A stretch of DNA of 64,000 bases from Bursaphelenchus xylophilus. Taxonomy: Eukaryota; Nematoda; Chromadorea; Rhabditida; Aphelenchoididae. The position numbers and the translations under genes are program-made. Of the stretch, positions 29,086 to 40,584 are shown one piece after another (the first letter of the stretch is position 1; every line of letters begins with the position of its first letter). The notes under the pieces were generated by a model. That model did no database searches. It was not told the DNA's origin and worked only from the letters and a program-made list of their open reading frames with translations. The DNA is taken from contig CAJFCV020000005.1 of the NCBI GenBank assembly GCA_904066235.2, positions 3,591,501-3,655,500 on the forward strand, in the 5' to 3' direction.

Positions 29086-31384
29086 GCAATGAATTTTTTT
29101 CAGACGGCTTTCTGAAAACGATCTTACAACCAAGCTAAGTCACACAATGAGGTTAAATTTGTCTTCCTTGCGCCATGATGACTAAAAAAACGAAAAATTT
29201 TGAACGCACAGTGCAAAATCTGGAAATCTCAAAAAACGCTAAGTATCTCCATCTACATCTCCTTGAAAACCCTCGACTTATCCCCGGAAATCCCAAAGAG
29301 ATCGCAGCCAAAGACCAGCGGCCGAAAACACTTGAAAATTCCCCCCGTCAAAGAACCCGAAAACAAGCCGAGAATTAATCTGCCTAAGGGCCCACAACAC
29401 CTCCATCGGACCGTGCCTTTATCTCATGCGACGGCCGGGAAGTATGGCGGAGTAATTCGGGCAGGTCAATTTGATTAAAACGCCTCAGGCAAGTTGGGGT
29501 GCCACAAATTTTTGGGGGCCGCAATTGAAAGTCAAACCCCACTTCTTGTGGGCTCGAGGGCTTGGAAAGCGCGAAATAGTTAAATTGAATTTGGATATGA
29601 GGGGGTTTCATTAAATGCACAGCAGAGGGGTTTGGGAGAGTTGAGAGGCGAGCTTGAAGCAAGTGCATTGAAAGTTAATCCAAAAAAATATTCAAAGAGT
29701 GGTAAAAAATTAAAATTTTAAAATAAATTTACAGAAAATTACAGTAACCTTGGTATTTTTTTTGGATAAAAAATTATGTAAAAATTTTAAAAAAATCAAA
29801 AAAAGAATTTTACAAAAAAAATTTTTTTTTCATATCTGACATCAAGTGTAACATCCTTAATATAAGACGCCATTTCCAAAAAAAATTTTAACGTTTAGAC
29901 TGCCTGATAAGCCGCCATTTCCGTCAGAGTATTTAGCCGTCATCTATAGACAATTAAACCTCCGAAAACAGCTGCGAAATCGGAAATTCCCCTCAGGCAA
30001 TTAACTGTAAATCCCTTGCAATTCAAGGCAATTTTAAGTCATAGTATAATAAAAACAAAATACGAGAGAAAATATTAAAATCGAGGCATAAAGCAGTTAA
30101 ATATTGAGATTACTACTTAAAAAATCATTGTTGAAAAGACGAAGGATTACTTTTTTGGGGCCAGTAGGAGTTAAACTCAAAGAAAACAAATCTTTTATGT
30201 AAATTCAGTAGCCGGAATCGTGAGTTTTGCACTGTAATTGGCCTATTACTTTGAATTGGAAATGGCCTCCGGATTAACTCGGATAAAAAGCCGGATTTCA
30301 GCTGTCCGAAAAATTTACTCCGACTTTTACTGCTTATTCTACTTTCTTTGTGGTCTAAAAAATGCAAAAAAATCAAAATTTCTCTCAAAATTTAGCCTTT
30401 GAAAAAATCAATAATTTTTGTGACATTTCGTCAAATCTCAAAAACCCCTAAAAATTAGACGAAAAGACAATTTAACTTCCAAAACTTACAAATCTGGCCA
30501 TTGGCCAGAACTTTGGAAATAATTTGGCCACCAAAACTTGTCGAATTCAAAGGCCCTGAGGGGGTTTCATGCTGAGGGCCAACCGGAAACCAAAACCTCA
30601 GCCCAACAAAAGGTCAAAATTCTGAATGAATTTGGACTCGTATGGAAAAGGAACTTGGATTATGGAGGCGTAAGGAGAGAGAGAGAATGGGGTTCGGAGA
30701 GGGGTGGGAGAACAAGTTTGGAAGGTAATTACTGTAATTGAAATGAAGTTTGACGGTTTTTGGTCTGAATGGGCTGGAAAAATGTAAAATACGGAATAAA
30801 TATGAACAAAAAGAACTTTGAATTTACTGTGTTATAAGTTTAAAATCTCAATTTCACTAAATCAATCATTTAAAAGTGTGGTAAAAAATCGCGGTAAAAA
30901 ATCTATCTTTTCCGAGGAATATTCACATAGATCTCGATCAAAACTTGTTTTTTGACAGCTCCTCTTCATTTTCAATGTGAATTTCTAGAGCATTTTTTGT
31001 GTAGACATTGAATATCTCGAGCTAAAACTTTCAGAAATTGAAATGTAGCCGTTTTTTTTGTAAGATACGACCTATTGAACGGATCGGCACGTACCACTTT
31101 TCCCCAGTCAAAAAGGGTCCAAAGACCTCTACAGATTGCAAAAAATGTCAAATTCTGAAGTAAAGCCGACACTGGAAAGAGAAGTAGAATGGAGACCGAA
31201 GTGCTCAGAATGTATGGAATTCCTGAAATCCATATGAAAAGGTCACAAAAAAGTAAGGGCATTTACTTTCAGGAGGAGAAAAAAAGTGATGACGTCCTAT
31301 GACGTCATAATTTTTTAATTTTTTTCCAATTTTTTGAAATTTTTTTTGTTATTTATACGACATGGATTCCTTAATATATATAAT
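29086..31384. other. non-coding stretch
   Basis: No gene supported. One further GCAC-N-GTGC lies near 29206. The part at 30950-31030 resembles the interior of the MITE family at 32568 (ATATCTCGAGCTAAAACTTTCAG-like). Confidence 0.5.
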
Positions 31385-31977
31385 TTATAATCTTGATGTT
31401 AATTTCACGACCACAACCACCACTGTTACGGGAAAAGACAAACACCAAAACGCACGGCCATAAGGACCATTTCGGATCTGTGGATGTTGCTCCCGCCAGC
31501 GCTCGCGACGTTTGTATCGCGTCTCTTCGTAGCTGATGTCATCGTCGAAGGCTGAGGTCTGAAAGAGAAAAATTGAAAAAAATGTCATCAATAAGGGCTT
31601 TTACAGTAAAATTTTTGTTTATTTCTCAGTAATTCCAACGATTTTTTTAAAATTTTTTGGTTAAGTCATCATTTTTTGACTCTAAATTTGTGAAGAAACG
31701 GGAAAAAATAAGTTCTCTGCCCGTCTCTCCTAATTTTCTATAATCTATCAGCTGTAAAAACAGTCAAAAATCAGGCATAAATAATGATAATAAAATTGTA
31801 AATAATACGTCAAATTGAGGTAACTTCGAAAAAATGTCGACTGATTTTTATCTCAAAACTTTTTTATCTATACATAGTTGTAAAATACGTTTCAAAAATT
31901 TTTTTTCTTACTTGTTCCGAAAACACGCTGACTGTCCCAAGTATTGAAAGTAAAATATGAGCGGGCAAGACGACCAT
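31385..31977 (-). CDS. small secreted protein, possible peptide precursor, one intron
   Basis: Minus-strand exon 1 is 31912-31977 (22 codons: MVVLPAHILLSILGTVSVFS, a convincing signal peptide). Exon 2 is 31385-31558 (57 codons plus stop). The 353-bp intron has a GTAAG donor and TTCTCTTTCAG acceptor, phase 0. The 79-residue product after cleavage is acidic then basic (FDDDISYEETRYKRRERWRE) and contains dibasic sites and a NGPYGR stretch that would allow amidation after processing. The C-terminus is hydrophobic (VTVVVVVVKL). No family recognised. The match of signal peptide, frame and splice sites supports a real gene. Confidence 0.55.
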
Positions 31978-32567
31978 CTTCTTTACATCCAAATCTGGAT
32001 TTTTAAGTTGCTGGCATAATTAAAATTCTTGTTGAAAGAAAATGTAGATGGTAATGGAGGCAAGGCCGATCAGTGGTTGTTTGTAAGTTACAGTTTTTGT
32101 AAGTGTTCTGAAAAAAGGGATATTAAAGAAAATAAAGATAAAGTTTATAATGCAAAGAAAAAAATAACGGAAAAATGGGGCACGGCCATCAAAATGATAA
32201 AAGTTGTTGGCTGAAATCATAAATCTCTTGCTCAATTCAAGTTGAGACATTGAAATGCTTTGCCAGGCTAGAAGCTATGGGGAATAAGGAGAGAAATTGT
32301 GAAAAAAAAAATAAATTTTTGTTAGTATCTTTTTTGAATTGTAAGCGGAAAAATCACTCTTTTTTTGCTGGAAAGCAATGTTAAATACTTGGAACATATA
32401 TAATATAGTATTTATATTGCATATCAATTCCTGAAGATTCTAACTCGCATTTTGGAGATGTAACCACAGTATTTTCTGAACGATTTTTCCTGAAAAGAGG
32501 GAGAGTCAGCAAGGCATAGAGTAGACAGAGAAAAAAAAAATTTTTTTTGCTATGTTTCTATCGCTTA
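31978..32567. other. non-coding stretch, nothing recognised
   Basis: AT-rich sequence upstream of the small secreted-protein gene. No TATA box with clear position and no transposon ends were identified. Confidence 0.5.
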
Positions 32568-33016
32568 CAAGGGAAGTACCCCAAGTGCGACGCTCAGATT
32601 TTGATGAAACTTGACACAAATTTAGAATAACTTTTTCTAAGATATATGCGAGAATCTTAGCTCGCGCTTTGCAGAAACAACCGAGATTTTTAGATGGAAA
32701 GTCGGCAAAAAATTTACACTTTTTGCCGAATTTCGGCACGAAAAGTTTCATGTCTATTTCTACCGTAAAGGATAATTTTTCTACAAAAAATAAAATCTTT
32801 CCGAACGAAACTGCTAAAGTTATGGCCAAAAAACGTTTTTCTCTCTGACCGCTCTCCGCGTTTCGCGTACTCTCTCGGCGACAAAAACGGTTCCATATCT
32901 CGGTGGCGCTTGCAAAGCGCGCGCTAAAACTTTCAGGAATTGATATTTGGTTTATGCCCGACGCGTGTGCAAAATTTAAAGAAAATCTGAGCGTCGCACT
33001 TGGGGTACTTCCCCTG
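32568..33016. mobile_element. MITE copy A, 449 bp, TTA target duplication
   Basis: The ends CAAGGGAAGTACCCCAAGTG and its inverted copy share a perfect inverted repeat of about 32 bp (GGGAAGTACC ... CTCAGATTTT). TTA flanks both sides (32565-32567 and 33017-33019). The interior has no transposase. A 3-bp TWA-type duplication suggests the PIF/Harbinger superfamily, not proven. Copies B (36965) and C (44177) are related. Confidence 0.85.
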
Positions 33017-33688
33017 TTAGAAAAAAGCTGATTCTTTGCTAACAATAAAACGCTGCCTTCTCCATTACAAATATAACTCAACTTGTTCATTCTTAAAACC
33101 GCACAAAAATTGTCGAATTTTCATAAAAGTTTTCGATTAAAATCTTGATTGTTTCTGCAAAACACCAGTTAGAAAACTCCCAGATAATTAACATAAAAAT
33201 AGCCTACATTTTTGCAAAGCTTCATAAAAACTCGACCATTTTTCCCTGTAAATCAATACACCTGTCCCTCTCACAAAATCCACAATATCACCTCTCCAAA
33301 AACCTCCCCCAAACTTTGTACGGTACTAAATCTATTTTTTCCGCCCTTGAAGACAAAAAATTAAGGAAATAAAATGCGCGCAAATTTCCAAAACAAAAAA
33401 TCTCCCTTTCTTATAGCAAGACAAAAAAAAATTTTTGGAAATGGGACCGAGATTCGCTGAGAGATTCTTCGAAAAAAAGAGAAAAGGCAACCCGATATCC
33501 ATGTAACTGACCACCGAAAAGAGGTTAGGTATTATCTCTGCCCATTTAAATTATTTAATTGTTTTGCAGAAGAGGAGAATTAGTGGGACAAAAATGTAGG
33601 CGGATTCGGGGTTTTTGGAGATTCTGGAGATGTATTTGGAGGGGAAAAGTTGAGTTGAAAAATTGAGATTTTTTTGACAAGGAAACTA

Positions 33689-34896
33689 TTAGGTTGGACG
33701 GAAAGTCTTTGCCATTTTTTATATAATTTTGAAATTTATTTTTTTCGCGCCAAGAATGAGTTTCAACCGTAAATACCTAGTATATACAAGAGTACAATGT
33801 GCAGATTTATGTGATATGTGCCATTCGTGTGCTCCGCCAAAACGAGCATAAGTATATGAGGTTTTCCGCTTTGCGGCAATTTCGGGTGGGGTCCAGAACG
33901 CAAGCTCTAGTTTCCAAATCGCTTTTGATGAGACTATGAAACTTTGTGGGCTATGTCCAGTGGTCTTTCCGACTACGGCAAACACAATTGTAAATGTTAA
34001 AAAAACCTATCGGATAAAATAATAGCTACTCTTTCAACCAAATCCTCAGCAAACGCCCCGCTTAAAAAAGTTTTCTTATTACTCCGCGCATTGCTGATGG
34101 TCTGTCTATATAACAGAGTTCAGTGAACAACATGGGTAGCCTTTTACGTGCTACATGGGTAAACCGGGTCATAGGCGCCTCGAGTTATCCGTAAAAAGAC
34201 AAAATTGCCAAAAATATATAGCCCTAGAGAAACGCGTGTGATTTGCTGACAGTTAACAATGGTTACCCATTGTTTCATGCAGTAGTAGAACGATACAGAG
34301 GCTCTATTTTCCACCCTAGAAAGGGAGGATTGGAAAGCTGATATCAACGCTTTTTCAATTTTACGGGTTGATCCAATAGTTCACCAGCGACTTTTTGAAA
34401 AACAAATAATTGAGTTCTGTCACGTCACGCAGTAAAACAATTGTCTAATGACGGGTAGCTGAGTGTAAGTGAGTGTCTTTATTTTTGGCATATCATAGTT
34501 AAACCCATAGGAATGCATCGGCAAAGCGGCGGCTGCAATTATATTCAAACTTGCTTGGTCTCATAAAAACCACGTTTTCTGGTTCGGTTTTGATTTAATC
34601 CCCGCCGGGTTTGCACATGTTAAGAGCTTCAAAGGAAGTCTTTTTAACAGTGCTAAAACAGTTTTCTAGAAGGCTTTGTTAAACAAACCAGCCAAAGATT
34701 TCTACTTGTTGACCAAAGATGGGTAAATGTCTAAATTAAGTTCTCAGTTCGTACATGCTTAAGATGGCTGAAGGTTGTGCTGTGAGATAGGGATGCCTAC
34801 CCCCTACCAACGTCGTATGTTAGTGTTTGCCTTTGTCCATCAGTGCAAGGAAAAATAGCAGCAGAAAAAAAGGCAAAGACTTTCCGTCCAACCTAA
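33689..34896. mobile_element. 1,208-bp mariner-type element, TA duplication, no transposase recognised
   Basis: The ends are TTAGGTTGGACGGAAAGTCT and its inverted copy (25-bp perfect TIR through TTTGCC), typical of mariners. TA flanks both sides (33687-33688 and 34897-34898). The length is near that of a full mariner (about 1.3 kb), but no DDE transposase segment is readable in any frame, so it is non-autonomous or heavily decayed inside. Confidence 0.85.
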
Positions 34897-34898
34897 TA

Positions 34899-35467
34899 CT
34901 TTTATGGGGGCTCCTACTTTTTGACGGGACATCTCAAAAAATCAGAAAAAATGTGCTGATCAAGGATATATAAATCTTAGCTGCCCATTTTAAGTTTTTA
35001 TGGGTGAAAATACCCAAAAACTGGCTTAATTTCCCTACAAAAAGCGCAGGCATTCTAAACGATAAAAAGCGCAGTCGGTCTCTTCCTTCGGAAGAGAACG
35101 GTGTGGCCGAGTGGTTAGTGCCGTAGTCTGGGAATCAAGAGGGGGAACGCCGCACTGGTTCGATTTCTCTTTTGGGCTGAATCAACTTTTTTGAAGATGA
35201 AGGTCGGAAAAATAAATTTTTGTGCCAAGACTGATTTATTACGTCTTAGAAACTCAATAAACATCATTTTAAGCCAAAATAAAAAGTGTAAACATGTGAA
35301 AAATTAAGCGAAAAGGGGTTCATATAGGGCTTTAAGTCAACTTCCGATCGAGTTTTCACCCCTAAAAACCTACAATGGGCAGCTAGGATTTATATATCCT
35401 TGATCGGCGCATTTTTTTCTGATTTTTTGAGATATGTCCCGTCAAAAAGTAGGAGCCCCCATAAAAG
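34899..35467. mobile_element. 569-bp TIR element with an internal tRNA-like Pol III promoter
   Basis: Inverted repeats of about 115 bp start CTTTTATGGGGGCTCCTACT and end in the inverted copy. TA lies on both sides (34897-34898 and 35468-35469); the left TA is also the right TA of the mariner at 33689-34896. Inside, a perfect A box (TGGCCGAGTGG, 35104-35114) and a near-perfect B box (GGTTCGATTTC, 35157-35167) form a tRNA-like segment preceded by a TTCC-TTCG-GAAG hairpin. Confidence 0.8.
35100..35172 (+). pseudogene. tRNA-like sequence inside a TIR element
   Basis: D-arm GGC...GCC and both internal promoter boxes are present, but the anticodon stem and acceptor stem do not pair, so this is not a functional tRNA. 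It could still recruit Pol III. Confidence 0.55.
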
Positions 35468-35578
35468 TACTTTCCTTGTGAGAAAGAATATATTGTGATT
35501 CGGCCGGAAATTGATTATTGAAAATTTAAGTTTTTGATTTGCTGGAAGAGCCAAGATATATTCACCGGTACTGGCCAG

Positions 35579-35611
35579 AGAGAGAGAGGGAGAGAGAGAG
35601 AGAGAGAGAGT
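35579..35611 (+). repeat. GA microsatellite
   Basis: A run of GA dinucleotides with one GGGA interruption. Confidence 0.9.
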
Positions 35612-36964
35612 GCGCAAAATGTGGAGAGCGTTCAAAAAAAAAACAATTTTTGGCCATAACTCCGCCAATTTTATACCGAAAATTTTTTTAATAGAAAAAT
35701 TATATTTGCTCTTCTAATAATGACGAAATTTTTAATGCACAAACTTGCAAAAAAACTGTCGAATTTTCACCAACTTTTGGGCTAAAAATCTCGGTTACTT
35801 TTGCTACATGTGAGCTCAGGATCTCGCAAATTATTTAGTAAAAAAATAATATAAAATTTTCCAAGTTTCTCTAAAAATTTGAGCATCGCACTGTCACTTG
35901 TTTCCCTGTTAAATTTCAAGAAATAAAATTGTAAAATTGGGCTTTGCAGAAACCACCGTGATTTTAGAGTTAAAAACAGGCAAAATTTCAAAAAAAAACT
36001 GACTTTTCCCAATATTTTTTTGAGACTTTTATTGTTCACCAAGCATCTAAATGCAATAAATGATAAAGTCTAATATATTGCCTACAAATTATAAATTATA
36101 AAAGTGCGCTCAAAATCCTAAAATAGACGGAACACACAAGCTTTATTCACAATGTTCGAAAAGAACGGGAAATTTTTAAAATTAACCTTTAGGGAGTTGC
36201 AGGGACTTATTGGAAGGTGATTTTAACAACACGAAACAGATAAATTCAGCGATTTCCGGACGCGAGGGACCAAACAAACACGGAAGTTTCATTAATATAA
36301 AATCTCTAACTTTTTAATCAATAAATTTCATTACTTCCGAAAAATTAAAAATAAAATTTTTCGAAAAAAATTCCAGAAAATTCTGGACCCCTGCTCTGAT
36401 GTAAATGTCATTATCCAAATAAAAACATCAGAATAATACGAGTCCTGCAATTTAGCGGCGGATTTCGGGCCGGATTAGTGGCCCAGAAATGAATGAAAAA
36501 CGGGCAAAAACACAAATATTCGGGACTTGAGATAATATTTTTTGGTTAGGAAAGCCCGTTCTTGCACTTATTAGGGAATTGTAGGGGTTGAATTTTGAAA
36601 AAAAGATGAGTAGGTGGGGGAAGGGAGGTAAACTTTATGCATTTTTTGGTGTAACTACACACATTTTATGTAGGATAGATGAAGGGAAAGATCGAAAAAA
36701 ATTTTATGAAAAGAGGGAAGGGTCTTATTGTTAGATACCGGGGCTAAGACGAGTAAATACCTTAAAAAATTGAATCAATTCGGAGCCTAAGGCAGGTGAA
36801 TACCACAAAAAGCTTGTAGAAAGTGCCTACAGGGCCTGCCAAAGCCGTTGGATGCTCGAAGAAGGCTCGGCGGCAAAAAAATTTAATTTTTTTTTGTAGG
36901 AAAAAATACTTTTTTGACTTCTTTCTCCTGTAAAAATATTGTACAGGGGGCTAGTAATAACTTA

Positions 36965-37406
36965 TAGGGAAGTACTGCAAGTGCGACGCTCAGATTTTGA
37001 TGAAACTTGGCATAAATTTAGAATAATTTTTTCTAAGATATATGCGAGAATCCTAGCTCGCGCTTTGCAGAAAAAACCGAGATTTTTTAGATCGAAAGTC
37101 GGCCAAAATTTAGGACTTTTTTGCCGAATTTCGGCACGAAAATTTTCATGCCTATTTCTACCGCAAAGGATAATGTTTCTACAAAAAATCAAATTTTTTC
37201 GCGCGAAACTGCCAAAGTTATGGCCAAAAAGCGGGTTTCTCTCTGACCGCTCTCCACGTTCAGTGTGCTCTCTCGGTGGCAAAAATCGTTCAATATCTCG
37301 GCGGCGCCCGCAAAACGCGAGCTAAAACTTTCAGGAATTGATATTTAGTCCATACCCAACAAAATTTTAAGAAAATCTGAGCGTCGCACTTGGAGTACTG
37401 CCCCTG
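36965..37406. mobile_element. MITE copy B, about 440 bp
   Basis: Same family as 32568-33016. The left end GGGAAGTACTGCAAGTGCGA and right end TCGCACTTGGAGTACTGCCC are inverted repeats. The interior shares the GATGAAACTTGGCATAAATT block and the 'CTCGCGCTTTGCAGAAA' block with copy A. The inverted symmetry continues about 10 bp beyond the ends (AATAACTTA / TAAGTTATT), so no clean target duplication can be assigned. Confidence 0.8.
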
Positions 37407-38527
37407 TAAGTTATTCCAGCTTACCGCGGCTGCAATGATATTTTCTTTTCGAGAGAGCACGCCAAAGCGGGAGATTCGTCCAAAAACAAAAGGGGTTTTA
37501 GGAAAAGCAAAAAATCTGTAGATAAGTTTTGTAGCAATTTGCAAAAAATTGAACTTTTTTATAGGAAAAAACTTTGCGCAGAAACTCCCTGTACAATAGC
37601 AAAGCCCTAAAACTAGACGGTGAAATATGGCGAGATAATTTTTCCATTTTCACAACAAGTCAATTCCTTAATTCATATTTGCCTTCACTTAATTTTCCCT
37701 TTTTCGGAGCTCAAAAAGGATAATAATACTCTTTTATTTCGTTTTGAGACACCTCGAGAAAAAAGCGGCATCTCTTCAAATCTCAAGGCCAAAAGTAAAT
37801 AAATCGTAAAAAAAGGGAGAACACAGTGAGTTTGACAATGACGAGGCTGTGTAATCGCCAGCAAAAAAGATAATACCTTTTTGGAATAATAGAAAATTAC
37901 TTGGGAATGGGTAAAATACGAGATGAGAATAGCGGTTGACAATTTATGGTTAAAATAGGGTAATGTAGGGTTGAATAAAAAAAAATGAAATTTTTGAGAA
38001 AAAATTGTGGCCAAAAAATTCCTCAATAATTTTTTTATGAATTATTGAAGTGGCAAAATCGTTATTTTTATACTAAAAAGTACAAAAAAAGCCAATTTTT
38101 GGCCAATTTTTTTTTTATCTTGAAAATTTTTTGAAAAGCACTGTTAAAAAATCTGAAAAATGCCTCAGAAAACTGTAATCCAGTTCTATTTCAACATTAA
38201 TCAAAATAAAAAAAAAATTTTAAAGTTTCAAAAATCGAAAAAAATCCCGAAAAACTGAAAAAAATAAAAAATAAATTCCCCCAAAAATTTATCGTTTTGG
38301 CTATTGATGTGTTGCCATCGAAGAGAAAAGTAAATATAATATTTTCGCCGCTCAACGAGTTAAAACAAATGGGTCCTTAGGGGATTTGGACTCATTGGCC
38401 AGTGAATTTCGACGCCAAAAAACATTGGGGAGACTTATCCGACGCCGTAACCCAAGAATTACTTGGCTTTAATCCTTTGTAATCACTTAGGTATTAATTG
38501 TTTTGGACTTTTACTTCTAAATTCTTA

Positions 38528-39425
38528 CAAGGGCTCGGCAAAACCTCGTCCCCTGGTTTCTTCTTAAAACATATACCATTTGAAAGAGCGCAAAAAACTG
38601 GTCTAGGATCACCCATAATTTGCTGCTAAGATTCTCTTACATACTAGCTAGCGAGCATTTTTTAGTTCTAAGCCAGCCTCACGCTTCTTTCAAGAAAACA
38701 AAAGCGATCGATTTCAAAAGCACAGCGGAGCAGTGCTTCGGTGGCCTAGTGGGGTAAGGCGCTCTACAAGGAGGACGTGCGGACCAGGTTCGAATCCTCT
38801 TTTGAATTTTTGGATTTTTTTTTTGGCTATTATGGAATGAAGAAGGCTAGCATGTAGCCTTTAATTTTAAGTTGATTTTTGGGGTACGCTAGATTGGTTT
38901 TACTAGAAAAATCGGCAGGTTTTTAAATTTTTTGTGATATAGGTGTCATTGACCCTGCAGTGGGCATCCAAGATGGTTGAAACTTTCAACGGCTTTAATA
39001 TTTTTTGCCAGGAATGCCCATTTACGGACAGCACGTGAAAAACGAGCCTGAAAACGGTATACATGTTTGAAACCTCCTAGTATGACTCGGGTCACAAAAC
39101 CTAAAACATCGCCTAATCACTCGTTGAGGGCATCGACCTGAGAGTTTCAAGCACGGAAAAAAATTATGTTTTTTGATCTTGATTGAAGCGTCCAATGTCA
39201 TAGGTGACTAATATTTGTATGAAAAGTGATTATTCGACCTCGTTGGCGTCTCAGAAGAAAAGGTTCCCAAAGTCTAATTGGGAATTTTGAAAAAAAGTTC
39301 GCTAGCTAGCACGTAAGTGAATCTTAGCAGCTAATTAAAGGTGATCCTAGACCAGTTTTTTGCGCTCTTTCAAATGGTGTATGTTTCAAGAAGAAACCAG
39401 GGGACGAGGTTTTGCCGAGCCCTTG
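38528..39425. mobile_element. 898-bp TIR element with an internal tRNA-like Pol III promoter
   Basis: Inverted repeats of about 140 bp start CAAGGGCTCGGCAAAACCTC and end in the inverted copy. TTA lies on both sides (38525-38527 and 39426-39428). A perfect A box (TGGCCTAGTGG, 38742-38752) and a perfect B box (GGTTCGAATCC, 38787-38797) lie about 215 bp from the left end. The terminal CAAGGG and TTA duplication match MITE copy A. Confidence 0.82.
38735..38803 (+). pseudogene. tRNA-like sequence inside a TIR element
   Basis: D-stem GCCT/AGGC pairs and A and B boxes are perfect, but no standard 5-bp anticodon stem or 7-bp acceptor stem forms. A T-run follows shortly after (TTTTTTTTTT near 38815), which could end Pol III transcription. 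Confidence 0.55.
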
Positions 39426-40468
39426 TTAGGGATTTTTTTTTGAAAATAATATTTTTGGATTTTTCATAGAAAAAATTAGTGAAAAAATATTTGCGGATAA
39501 AAAATGATTTAAAAAAAAAAAAAAAAAAAAAAATTTGATTTAAAAAAATCTTAAATTGAGATTTTTTGATTTTTCGCAAAAAAAAAAATTATTTTTTTTC
39601 GACAAAATCATTTTTCGAAGCCAATTCAAGATGGCAAAAGCATGCTAAAACGTCTAGATTCGTCCTATTTTTACCCTTTTTCGGCATAAAATTTGATAAA
39701 TTGGAGAAAACCGTTTTCCTTTCCCATTTCGAATACCAAAAAAGGGAGGAGAAATGAAGGCGTTATAAATGACATCCAAAATGATTTATATTTTCAGACG
39801 TAGGCATTCAAATTGATGTGGAATTTTTGGGTTTAACGGGTATATCAAATTTCGAGGAGTCAAAAATGTAATAAATGAGAGAAAAATCGGGAAAAAATCG
39901 AAATTCCCGGAATCATACCATGAATAATTAAAAATTGATGGTGTAGAATTGGTCAGGGAAAGTCTGGAGATAATGTAGATAGTATTTGGAATACTGCAAT
40001 TTTGATTTGAGATAATAAAACTCGAAAAATAAAGAGAGCGATCAATAAATCTCATGGATAATATAATTTGATGTAAAAATCAGCGAGAACGGTTAGCCAG
40101 CCTCTCCGATATGTTCTTTTATTGAAAAAGAAGGCCTAAATTTTTTATCGAACCAATCACAAATCAAATTCCAGTTGACTGATAAGGCGCTTTTAAAAAA
40201 AATTTTTTTCTCAACTGATAGAAATCTCGCTTGGATGGAATTTGCAGACTTGGACGAAATTTTGCATGTAAACTCTAAATAGGCTAAAAATCAATTTCTG
40301 AAAATTTCAGGCCAACCATTTCAGTAACAGCCGAGATATTCAACGGATTTTTTTTTGCGAGAGAGCATGCGAAATGAGGAAACTCGGCAAAGCAAAAACC
40401 ATTTTTTGCCTATGGTTGTTTTGCTTCTACAAGTTATGTTATGTACTATAAGAAGGATAATTGTTAAG
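39426..40468. other. non-coding, A-tract and degenerate MITE-like sequence
   Basis: A long A-run sits at about 39510-39532. The part at 40300-40440 (CCGAGATATTCAACGGATTT, GAGAGAGCATGCG) resembles the interior of MITE copies A-C. No gene supported. Confidence 0.5.
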
Positions 40469-40584
40469 CTGTCCCCAAATTTATACCATTCTGTCCCCAA
40501 ATTCCCCCATTCTGTCCCCAACAACCTGTCCCCAAATAGGAGTTCGGAATCTGTCCCCAAAACATTCCGAATATGTCCCCAAAC
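40469..40584 (+). repeat. six TGTCCCCAA repeats in 116 bp
   Basis: TGTCCCCAA occurs at about 40470, 40492, 40513, 40527, 40552 and 40574, mostly 21-25 bp apart, in the same orientation. Spacers differ. Not a perfect tandem array. Confidence 0.85.

Noticed and set aside
33719..33985. Mariner transposase gene inside 33689-34896
   Set aside because: The frame has no DDD motif or helix-turn-helix pattern; the element is treated as non-autonomous.
35100..35172. Functional tRNA at 35.1 kb
   Set aside because: A and B boxes are present but acceptor and anticodon stems do not pair; kept only as tRNA-like.
38735..38803. Functional tRNA at 38.7 kb
   Set aside because: The D-arm pairs, but no proper anticodon or acceptor stem forms.
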